In this document: positions 52,561 to 63,048 of the stretch, piece by piece
Numbering within the stretch: position 1 is the stretch's first letter
Layout of the letters: each line of letters opens with the position of its first letter
From: Azolla caroliniana
Taxonomy: Eukaryota > Polypodiophyta
Assembly: GCA_043228905.1 (NCBI GenBank)
Contig: JBHGNT010000024.1
Coordinates: forward strand, 310,001-374,000
Direction of reading: 5' to 3'
DNA length: 64,000 nt
Program-made: the position numbers and the translations under genes
The notes under the pieces: model-generated
Databases searched by the model: none
What the model was told of the DNA's origin: nothing
The model's input: the letters and a program-made list of their open reading frames with translations, nothing else

Positions 52561-52843
52561 TGTTCATACCTAGCTCGTGTGATATTGGATTTTTGTGTTC
52601 AAACATGCAAATCGAAGCTAACAACGCGACCTATGATATGGAATTAAAAAATCAAGATTTTGAAACTCAGGTCGAGAGACATGATGAAAATAGCAAACTT
52701 GAGGAGGGAGTTGAGAAGAGCCCTTGAGTAAATTAAAATGTTCATACCTGGCTCGTGTGATATCGGATTTTTGTGTTCAAACATGCGAATCGAAGCTAAC
52801 AACGCTACCTATGATATGGAATTAAAAAATCAAGATTTTTAAA

Positions 52844-52995
52844 CTCAGGTCGAGAGACTGAGTTGAGAAGAGCTAGTAGGTAAATTAAAATGTTCATACC
52901 TGGCTCGGTTGATATCGGATTTTTGTGTTCAAACATGCGAATCGAAGCTAACAACACTAGCTATGATATGGAATTAAAAAATCAAGATTTTAAAA
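52844..52995 (+). other. Monomer with 26-bp deletion (152 bp)
   Basis: The text gtcgagagactgagttgagaag joins two points that are separated in sister units such as the one at 53,890 by atgacgaaattacc...gaggac. The 26 lost bases lie between two copies of gac. Landmark spacing is 152 bp (52,844 to 52,996). This is the shortest monomer in the window. Confidence 0.9.
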
Positions 52996-53399
52996 CTCAG
53001 GTCGAGAGACATGACGAAAATAACAAACTTGAGCAAGGAGTTGAGAAGAGCTAGTAGGTAAATTAAAATGTTCATACCAGGCTCGTGTGATATCGGATTT
53101 TTGTGTTCAAACATGCGAATCGAAGCTAACAACGCTAGCTATGATATGGAATTAAAAAATCAAGATTTTGACACTCAGGTCGAGAGACATGACGAAAATA
53201 ACAAACTTGAGGAAGGAGTTGAGAAGAGCTAGTAGGTAAATTAAAATGTTCATACCTGGCTCGTGTCATATCGGATTTTTGTGTTCAAACATGCGAATCG
53301 AAGCTAACAACGCTACCTATGATATGGAATTAAAAAATCAAGATTTTGAAACTCAGGTCGAGAGACATGACGAAAATAGCAAACTTGAGGAGGGAGTTG

Positions 53400-55200
53400 A
53401 GAGGAGCCCTTGAGTAAATTAAAATGTTCATACCTGGCCCGTGTGATATCGGATTTTTGTGTTCAAACATGCAAATCGAAGCTAGCAACGCTAGCTATGA
53501 TATGGAATTAAAAAATCAGGATTTTGAAACTCAGGACGAGAGATGTGACGAAGTTACCAAATTTGAGGAGTGATTTGAGAGGAGCCCTTGAGGAAATTAA
53601 AATGTTCATATCGGGCTCGTGTGATATCGGATTTTTGTGTTCAAACATGCAAATCGAAGCTAACAACGCTACCTATGATATGGAATTAAAAAATCAAGAT
53701 TTTTAAACTCAGGTCGAGAGACATGATGAAAATAGCAAACTTGAGGAGGGAGTTGAGAAGAGCCCTTGAGTAAATTAAAATGTTCATACCTCGCGCGTGT
53801 GATATCGGATTTTTGTGTTCAAACATGCGAATCGAAGCTAACAACGCTACCTATGATATGGAATTAAAAAATCAAGATTTTTAAACTCAGGTCGAGAGAC
53901 ATGACGAAATTACCAAATTTGAGGACTGAGTTGAGAAGAGCTAGTAGGTAAATTAAAATGTTCATACCTGGCTCGTGTCATATCGGATTTTTGTGTTCAA
54001 ACATGCAAATCGAAGCTAGCAACGCTAGCTATGATATGGAATTAAAAAATCAAGATTTTGAAACTCAGGTCGAGAGATGTGACGAAATTACCAAATTTGA
54101 GGAGTGATTTGAGAGGAGCCCTTGAGTAAATTAAAATGTTCATACCTGGCTCGTGTGATATCGGATTTTTGTGTTCAAACATGCGAATCGAAGCTAACAA
54201 CGCTAGCTATGATATGGAATTAAAAAATCAAGATTTTGAAACTCATGTCGAGAGATGTGACGAAATTACCAAATTTGAGGAGTGATTTGAGAGGAGCCCT
54301 TGAGTAAATTAAAATGTTCATATTGGGCTCGTGTGATATCGGATTTTTGTGTTCAAACATGCAAATCGAAGCTAACAACGCTACCTATGATATGGAATTA
54401 AAAAATCAAGATTTTTAAACTCAGGTCGAGAGACATGATGAAAATAGCAAACTTGAGGAGGGAGTTGAGAAGAGCCCTTGAGTAAATTAAAATGTTCATA
54501 CCTCGCTCGTGTGATATCGGATTTTTGTGTTCAAACATGCGAATCGAAGCTAACAACGCTACCTATGATATGGAATTAAAAAATCAAGATTTTTAAACTC
54601 AGGTCGAGAGACATGACGAAATTACCAAATTTGAGGACTGAGTTGAGAAGAGCTAGTAGGTAAATTAAAATGTTCATACCTAGGTCGTGTGATATCGGAT
54701 TTTTGTGTTCAAACATGCGAATCGAAGCTAACAACGCTACCTATGATATGGAATTAAAAAATCAAGATTTTGAAACTCAGGTCGAGAGACATGACGAAAA
54801 TAGCAAACTTGAGGAAGGAGTTGAGAGGAGCCCTTGAGTAAATTAAAATGTTCATACCTGGCTCGTGTGATATCGGATTTTTGTGTTCAAACATGCGAAT
54901 CGAAGCTAACAACGCTACCTATGATATGGAATTAAAAAATCAAGAATTTGAAACTCAGATCGAGAGATGTGACGAAATTACCAAATTTGAGGAGTGATTT
55001 GAGAGGAGCCCTTGAGTAAATTAAAATGTTCATATCGGGCTCGTGTGATATCGGATTTTTGTGTTCAAACATGCAAATCGAAGCTAACAACGCTACCTAT
55101 GATATGGAATTAAAAAATCAAGATTTTTAAACTCAGGTCGAGAGACATGATGAAAATAGCAAACTTGAGGAGGGAGTTGAGAAGAGCCCTTGAGTAAATT
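53400..55200 (+). repeat. Tetramer periodicity (712 bp)
   Basis: The atatcggg/atattggg class C monomer recurs at 53,605, 54,317 and 55,029 (position of ttcata), 712 bp (4 x 178) apart. It is each time followed by an agatttttaaactc unit and a gaagagcccttgag unit. The first copy starts with caggacgagagatgtgacgaagtt. The segment 53,915-55,190 recurs at 55,873-57,148 with an 11-monomer (1,958-bp) offset. Confidence 0.75.
54954..55131 (+). repeat. Representative class C monomer (178 bp)
   Basis: Class C reads gagatgtgacgaaattacc, then aaatttgaggagtgatttg, agaggagcccttgag and often gttcatatcgggctcg in place of gttcatacctggctcg. It looks like a B-type left part joined to an A-type right part, with further private changes (gatgtgacg, gagtgattt, atatcggg). 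It is first seen at about 44,858 and is frequent from there to the end. The gttcatatcggg change is first seen near 47,770. Its absence from the left 44 kb shows that it spread locally. Confidence 0.9.
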
Positions 55201-55329
55201 AAAATGTTCATACCTGGCTCGTGTGATATCGGATTTTTGTGTTCAAACATGCGAATCGAAGCTAACAACACTAGCTATGATATGGAATTAAAAAATCAAG
55301 ATTTTGAAACTCAGGTCGAGAGATGTGAC

Positions 55330-56050
55330 GAAATTACCAAATTTGAGGACTGAGTTGAGAAGAGCTAGTAGGTAAATTAAAATGTTCATACCTGGCTCGT
55401 GTCATATCGGATTTTTGTGTTCAAACATGCAAATCGAAGCTAGCAACGCTAGCTATGATATGGAATTAAAAAATCAAGATTTTGAAACTCAGGTCGAGAG
55501 ATGTGACGAAATTACCAAATTTGAGGAGTGATTTGAGAGGAGCCCTTGAGTAAATTAAAATGTTCATATCGGGCTCGTGTGATATCGGATTTTTGTGTTC
55601 AAACATGCAAATCGAAGCTAACAACGCTAGCTATGATATGGAATTAAAAAATCAAGATTTTGAAACTCAGGTCGAGAGATGTGACGAAATTACCAAATTT
55701 GAGGACTGAGTTGAGAAGAGCTAGTAGGTAAATTAAAATGTTCATACCTGGCTCGTGTCATATCGGATTTTTGTGTTCAAACATGCAAATCGAAGCTAGC
55801 AACGCTAGCTATGATATGGAATTAAAAAATCAAGATTTTGAAACTCAGGTCGAGAGATGTGACGAAATTACCAAATTTGAGGACTGAGTTGAGAAGAGCT
55901 AGTAGGTAAATTAAAATGTTCATACCTGGCTCGTGTCATATCGGATTTTTGTGTTCAAACATGCAAATCGAAGCTAGCAACGCTAGCTATGATATGGAAT
56001 TAAAAAATCAAGATTTTGAAACTCAGGTCGAGAGATGTGACGAAATTACC
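55330..56050 (+). repeat. Local run of near-identical single monomers
   Basis: Successive monomers here are almost the same. The gaggactgagttgagaag and agctagtagg part, tcatatcggatttttgtg, and aatcgaagctagcaacgctagc with gagatgtgacg follow one another at 178-bp spacing near 55,700-55,880 and 55,880-56,050. A matching unit at 55,345-55,520 is separated from them by one class C unit. Runs of this kind show monomer-by-monomer expansion, in contrast to the multi-monomer units elsewhere. The same pair recurs at 58,365-58,545 and 58,725-58,905. Confidence 0.75.
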
Positions 56051-59000
56051 AAATTTGAGGAGTGATTTGAGAGGAGCCCTTGAGTAAATTAAAATGTTCA
56101 TACCTGGCTCGTGTGATATCGGATTTTTGTGTTCAAACATGCGAATCGAAGCTAACAACGCTACCTATGATATGGAATTAAAAAATCAAGATTTTGAAAC
56201 TCATGTCGAGAGATGTGACGAAATTACCAAATTTGAGGAGTGATTTGAGAGGAGCCCTTGAGTAAATTAAAATGTTCATATCGGGCTCGTGTGATATCGG
56301 ATTTTTGTGTTCAAACATGCAAATCGAAGCTAACAACGCTACCTATGATATGGAATTAAAAAATCAAGATTTTTAAACTCAGGTCGAGAGACATGATGAA
56401 AATAGCAAACTTGAGGAGGGAGTTGAGAAGAGCCCTTGAGTAAATTAAAATGTTCATACCTCGCTCGTGTGATATCGGATTTTTGTGTTCAAACATGCGA
56501 ATCGAAGCTAACAACGCTACCTATGATATGGAATTAAAAAATCAAGATTTTTAAACTCAGGTCGAGAGACATGACGAAATTACCAAATTTGAGGACTGAG
56601 TTGAGAAGAGCTAGTAGGTAAATTAAAATGTTCATACCTAGGTCGTGTGATATCGGATTTTTGTGTTCAAACATGCGAATCGAAGCTAACAACGCTACCT
56701 ATGATATGGAATTAAAAAATCAAGATTTTGAAACTCAGGTCGAGAGACATGACGAAAATAGCAAACTTGAGGAAGGAGTTGAGAGGAGCCCTTGAGTAAA
56801 TTAAAATGTTCATACCTGGCTCGTGTGATATCGGATTTTTGTGTTCAAACATGCGAATCGAAGCTAACAACGCTACCTATGATATGGAATTAAAAAATCA
56901 AGAATTTGAAACTCAGATCGAGAGATGTGACGAAATTACCAAATTTGAGGAGTGATTTGAGAGGAGCCCTTGAGTAAATTAAAATGTTCATATCGGGCTC
57001 GTGTGATATCGGATTTTTGTGTTCAAACATGCAAATCGAAGCTAACAACGCTACCTATGATATGGAATTAAAAAATCAAGATTTTTAAACTCAGGTCGAG
57101 AGACATGATGAAAATAGCAAACTTGAGGAGGGAGTTGAGAAGAGCCCTTGAGTAAATTAAAATGTTCATACCTGGCTGGTGTGATATCGGATTTTTGTGT
57201 TCAAACATGCAAATCGAAGCTAACAACGCTAGCTATGATATGGAATTAAAAAATCAAGAATTTGAAACTCAGGTCGAGAGACATGACGAAAATAGCAAAC
57301 TTGACGAGGGAGTTGAGAGGAGCCCTTGAGTAAATTAAAATGTTCATACCTAGCTCGTGTGATATCGGATTTTTGTGTTCAAACATGCAAATCGAAGCTA
57401 ACAACGCTACCTATGATATGGAATTAAAAAATCAAGATTTTCAAACTCAGCTCGAGAGACATGACGAAAATAGCAAACTTGAGGAAGGAGTTGAGAAGAG
57501 CTAGTAGGTCAATTAAAATGTTCATACCTGGCTCGTGTGATATCCGATTTTTGTGTTCAAACATGGGAATCGAAGCTAACAACGCTAGCTATGATATGGA
57601 ATTAAAAAATCAACATTTTGAAACTCATGTCGAGAGATGTGACGAAATTACCAAATTTGAGGAGTGATTTGAGAGGAGCCCTTGAGTAAATTAAAATGTT
57701 CATATCGGGCTCGTGTGATATCGGATTTTTGTGTTCAAACATGCGAATCGAAGCTAACAACGCTACCTATGATATGGAATTAAAAAATCAAGAATTTGAA
57801 ACTCAGGTCGAGAGACATGATGAAAATAGCAAACTTGAGGAGGGAGTTGAGAAGAGCCCTTGAGTAAATTAAAATGTTCATATCGGGCTCGTGTGATATC
57901 GGATTTTTGTGTTCAAACATGCGAATCGAAGCTAACAACGCTACCTATGATATGGAATTAAAAAATCAGGATTTTGAAACTCAGGTCGAGAGATGTGACG
58001 AAATTACCAAATTTGAGGAGTGATTTGAGAGGAGCCCTTGAGTAAATTAAAATGTTCATACCTGGCTCGTGTGATATCGGATTTTTGTGTTCAAACATGC
58101 GAATCGAAGCTAACAACGCTAGCTATGATATGGAATTAAAAAATCAAGATTTTGAAACTCATGTCGAGAGATGTGACGAAATTACCAAATTTGAGGAGTG
58201 ATTTGAGAGGAGCCCTTGAGTAAATTAAAATGTTCATATCGGGCTCGTGTGATATCGGATTTTTGTGTTCAAACATGCAAATCGAAGCTAACAACGCTAG
58301 CTATGATATGGAATTAAAAAATCAAGATTTTGAAACTCAGGTCGAGAGATGTGACGAAATTACCAAATTTGAGGACTGAGTTGAGAAGAGCTAGTAGGTA
58401 AATTAAAATGTTCATACCTGGCTCGTGTCATATCGGATTTTTGTGTTCAAACATGCAAATCGAAGCTAGCAACGCTAGCTATGATATGGAATTAAAAAAT
58501 CAAGATTTTGAAACTCAGGTCGAGAGATGTGACGAAATTACCAAATTTGAGGAGTGATTTGAGAGGAGCCCTTGAGTAAATTAAAATGTTCATATCGGGC
58601 TCGTGTGATATCGGATTTTTGTGTTCAAACATGCAAATCGAAGCTAACAACGCTAGCTATGATATGGAATTAAAAAATCAAGATTTTGAAACTCAGGTCG
58701 AGAGATGTGACGAAATTACCAAATTTGAGGACTGAGTTGAGAAGAGCTAGTAGGTAAATTAAAATGTTCATACCTGGCTCGTGTCATATCGGATTTTTGT
58801 GTTCAAACATGCAAATCGAAGCTAGCAACGCTAGCTATGATATGGAATTAAAAAATCAAGATTTTGAAACTCAGGTCGAGAGATGTGACGAAATTACCAA
58901 ATTTGAGGAGTGATTTGAGAGGAGCCCTTGAGTAAATTAAAATGTTCATACCTGGCTCGTGTGATATCGGATTTTTGTGTTCAAACATGCGAATCGAAGC

Positions 59001-60818
59001 TAACAACGCTACCTATGATATGGAATTAAAAAATCAAGATTTTGAAACTCATGTCGAGAGATGTGACGAAATTACCAAATTTGAGGAGTGATTTGAGAGG
59101 AGCCCTTGAGTAAATTAAAATGTTCATATCGGGCTCGTGTGATATCGGATTTTTGTGTTCAAACATGCAAATCGAAGCTAACAACGCTACCTATGATATG
59201 GAATTAAAAAATCAAGATTTTTAAACTCAGGTCGAGAGACATGATGAAAATAGCAAACTTGAGGAGGGAGTTGAGAAGAGCCCTTGAGTAAATTAAAATG
59301 TTCATACCTCGCTCGTGTGATATCGGATTTTTGTGTTCAAACATGCGAATCGAAGCTAACAACGCTACCTATGATATGGAATTAAAAAATCAAGATTTTT
59401 AAACTCAGGTCGAGAGACATGACGAAATTACCAAATTTGAGGACTGAGTTGAGAAGAGCTAGTAGGTAAATTAAAATGTTCATACCTAGGTCGTGTGATA
59501 TCGGATTTTTGTGTTCAAACATGCGAATCGAAGCTAACAACGCTACCTATGATATGGAATTAAAAAATCAAGATTTTGAAACTCAGGTCGAGAGACATGA
59601 CGAAAATAGCAAACTTGAGGAAGGAGTTGAGAGGAGCCCTTGAGTAAATTAAAATGTTCATACCTGGCTCGTGTGATATCGGATTTTTGTGTTCAAACAT
59701 GCGAATCGAAGCTAACAACGCTACCTATGATATGGAATTAAAAAATCAAGAATTTGAAACTCAGATCGAGAGATGTGACGAAATTACCAAATTTGAGGAG
59801 TGATTTGAGAGGAGCCCTTGAGTAAATTAAAATGTTCATATCGGGCTCGTGTGATATCGGATTTTTGTGTTCAAACATGCAAATCGAAGCTAACAACGCT
59901 ACCTATGATATGGAATTAAAAAATCAAGATTTTTAAACTCAGGTCGAGAGACATGATGAAAATAGCAAACTTGAGGAGGGAGTTGAGAAGAGCCCTTGAG
60001 TAAATTAAAATGTTCATACCTGGCTGGTGTGATATCGGATTTTTGTGTTCAAACATGCAAATCGAAGCTAACAACGCTAGCTATGATATGGAATTAAAAA
60101 ATCAAGAATTTGAAACTCAGGTCGAGAGACATGACGAAAATAGCAAACTTGAGGAGGGAGTTGAGAGGAGCCCTTGAGTAAATTAAAATGTTCATACCTA
60201 GCTCGTGTGATATCGGATTTTTGTGTTCAAACATGCAAATCGAAGCTAACAACGCTACCTATGATATGGAATTAAAAAATCAAGATTTTCAAACTCAGCT
60301 CGAGAGACATGACGAAAATAGCAAACTTGAGGAAGGAGTTGAGAAGAGCTAGTAGGTCAATTAAAATGTTCATACCTGGCTCGTGTGATATCCGATTTTT
60401 GTGTTCAAACATGGGAATCGAAGCTAACAACGCTAGCTATGATATGGAATTAAAAAATCAACATTTTGAAACTCATGTCGAGAGATGTGACGAAATTACC
60501 AAATTTGAGGAGTGATTTGAGAGGAGCCCTTGAGTAAATTAAAATGTTCATATCGGGCTCGTGTGATATCGGATTTTTGTGTTCAAACATGCGAATCGAA
60601 GCTAACAACGCTACCTATGATATGGAATTAAAAAATCAAGATTTTGAAACTCAGGTCGAGAGACATGATGAAAATAGCAAACTTGAGGAGGGAGTTGAGA
60701 AGAGCCCTTGAGTAAATTAAAATGTTCATATCGGGCTCGTGTGATATCGGATTTTTGTGTTCAAACATGCGAATCGAAGCTAATAACGCTACCTATGATA
60801 TGGAATTAAAAAATCAAG
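55873..60818 (+). repeat. 16-monomer (2,848-bp) offset duplication
   Basis: Segment 55,873-57,970 recurs at about 58,721-60,818. Marks are cataccta followed by ggtcgtg (taggtcg at 56,639/59,487), caaactcagctcgag (57,443/60,291), catgggaatcg (57,563/60,411) and caacattttgaaactc (57,611/60,459). Small differences include gacgaggg near 57,304 against gaggaggg near 60,150, and gaatttg near 57,790 against gattttg near 60,641. The second copy feeds directly into the 1,990-bp unit. Confidence 0.82.
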
Positions 60819-61058
60819 AATTTGAAACTCAGGTCGAGAGACATGATGAAAATAGCAAACTCAGGTCGAGAGACATGACGAAAATAACAAACTTGAGGAA
60901 CGAGTTGAGAAGAGCTAGTAGGTAAATTAAAATGTTCATACCTGGCTCGTGTGATATCGGATTTTTGTGTTCAAACATGTGAATCGAAGCTAACAACGCT
61001 AGCTATGATATGGAATTAAAAAATCAAGATTTTGAAACTCAGGTCGAGAGATGTGACG
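59069..61058 (+). repeat. 1,990-bp higher-order unit (11 monomers + 32 bp), copy 1
   Basis: This is the first copy of the right-end unit. Marks recurring at exactly 1,990 bp are catacctcgctcg (59,303/61,293/63,283), taggtcg (59,487/61,477/63,467), the caaactcagctcgag monomer (60,291/62,281), catgggaatcg and the 32-bp insertion (60,861/62,851). The unit combines an 11-mer spacing already present in older form at 54-57 kb (1,958 bp) with a later 32-bp internal duplication near its right end. Exact edges are uncertain by about 100 bp. Confidence 0.87.
60829..60892 (+). repeat. 32-bp internal duplication inside a monomer (210 bp), copy 1
   Basis: The stretch 60,829-60,860 (tcaggtcgagagacatgatg... 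ending in gcaaac) is followed at 60,861-60,892 by a near copy with gacatgacg and aataacaaac. Landmark spacing rises from 178 to 210 bp (60,828 to 61,038). The junction gcaaactcagg joins caaact of one place to aaactcagg of another; the shared aaact suggests misaligned exchange between neighbouring monomers. The two halves differ at two positions, so the second half probably came from another monomer. Confidence 0.9.
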
Positions 61059-63048
61059 AAATTACCAAATTTGAGGAGTGATTTGAGAGGAGCCCTTGAG
61101 TAAATTAAAATGTTCATATCGGGCTCGTGTGATATCGGATTTTTGTGTTCAAACATGCAAATCGAAGCTAACAACGCTACCTATGATATGGAATTAAAAA
61201 ATCAAGATTTTTAAACTCAGGTCGAGAGACATGATGAAAATAGCAAACTTGAGGAGGGAGTTGAGAAGAGCCCTTGAGTAAATTAAAATGTTCATACCTC
61301 GCTCGTGTGATATCGGATTTTTGTGTTCAAACATGCGAATCGAAGCTAACAACGCTAGCTATGATATGGAATTAAAAAATCAAGATTTTTAAACTCAGGT
61401 CGAGAGACATGACGAAATTACCAAATTTGAGGACTGAGTTGAGAAGAGCTAGTAGGTAAATTAAAATGTTCATACCTAGGTCGTGTGATATCGGATTTTT
61501 GTGTTCAAACATGCGAATCGAAGCTAACAACGCTACCTATGATATGGAATTAAAAAATCAAGATTTTGAAACTCAGGTCGAGAGACATGACGAAAATAGC
61601 AAACTTGAGGAAGGAGTTGAGAGGAGCCCTTGAGTAAATTAAAATGTTCATACCTGGCTCGTGTGATATCGGATTTTTGTGTTCAAACATGCGAATCGAA
61701 GCTAACAACGCTACCTATGATATGGAATTAAAAAATCAAGAATTTGAAACTCAGATCGAGAGATGTGACGAAATTACCAAATTTGAGGAGTGATTTGAGA
61801 GGAGCCCTTGAGTAAATTAAAATGTTCATATCGGGCTCGTGTGATATCGGATTTTTGTGTTCAAACATGCAAATCGAAGCTAACAACGCTACCTATGATA
61901 TGGAATTAAAAAATCAAGATTTTTAAACTCAGGTCGAGAGACATGATGAAAATAGCAAACTTGAGGAGGGAGTTGAGAAGAGCCCTTGAGTAAATTAAAA
62001 TGTTCATACCTGGCTGGTGTGATATCGGATTTTTGTGTTCAAACATGCAAATCGAAGCTAACAACGCTAGCTATGATATGGAATTAAAAAATCAAGAATT
62101 TGAAACTCAGGTCGAGAGACATGACGAAAATAGCAAACTTGAGGAGGGAGTTGAGAGGAGCCCTTGAGTAAATTAAAATGTTCATACCTAGCTCGTGTGA
62201 TATCGGATTTTTGTGTTCAAACATGCAAATCGAAGCTAACAACGCTACCTATGATATGGAATTAAAAAATCAAGATTTTCAAACTCAGCTCGAGAGACAT
62301 GACGAAAATAGCAAACTTGAGGAAGGAGTTGAGAAGAGCTAGTAGGTCAATTAAAATGTTCATACCTGGCTCGTGTGATATCCGATTTTTGTGTTCAAAC
62401 ATGGGAATCGAAGCTAACAACGCTAGCTATGATATGGAATTAAAAAATCAACATTTTGAAACTCATGTCGAGAGATGTGACGAAATTACCAAATTTGAGG
62501 AGTGATTTGAGAGGAGCCCTTGAGTAAATTAAAATGTTCATATCGGGCTCGTGTGATATCGGATTTTTGTGTTCAAACATGCGAATCGAAGCTAACAACG
62601 CTACCTATGATATGGAATTAAAAAATCAAGAATTTGAAACTCAGGTCGAGAGACATGATGAAAATAGCAAACTTGAGGAGGGAGTTGAGAAGAGCCCTTG
62701 AGTAAATTAAAATGTTCATATCGGGCTCGTGTGATATCGGATTTTTGTGTTCAAACATGCGAATCGAAGCTAACAACGCTACCTATGATATGGAATTAAA
62801 AAATCAAGAATTTGAAACTCAGGTCGAGAGACATGATGAAAATAGCAAACTCAGGTCGAGAGACATGACGAAAATAACAAACTTGAGGAACGAGTTGAGA
62901 AGAGCTAGTAGGTAAATTAAAATGTTCATACCTGGCTCGTGTGATATCGGATTTTTGTGTTCAAACATGTGAATCGAAGCTAACAACGCTAGCTATGATA
63001 TGGAATTAAAAAATCAAGATTTTGAAACTCAGGTCGAGAGATGTGACG
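61059..63048 (+). repeat. 1,990-bp higher-order unit, copy 2
   Basis: Full second copy. Differences from copy 1 noticed by eye are few: acgctagc at 61,341 against acgctacc at 59,351, gaatttg near 62,631 against gattttg near 60,641, and taacaacgc near 62,771 against taataacgc near 60,781. It includes the 32-bp insertion at 62,851. Confidence 0.88.
62819..62882 (+). repeat. 32-bp internal duplication inside a monomer (210 bp), copy 2
   Basis: Same structure as at 60,829, exactly 1,990 bp further on, with identical junction text. The shared junction shows it was copied along with the whole 1,990-bp unit, so the internal duplication predates that amplification. Confidence 0.9.

Noticed and set aside
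415-62915. Open frames of 60-68 codons on both strands as genes
   Set aside because: They lie wholly inside the repeat and recur with its period. They overlap antisense copies of themselves, mostly start at TTG or an internal ATG, have no context of a gene, and vary at the DNA level like the rest of the satellite.
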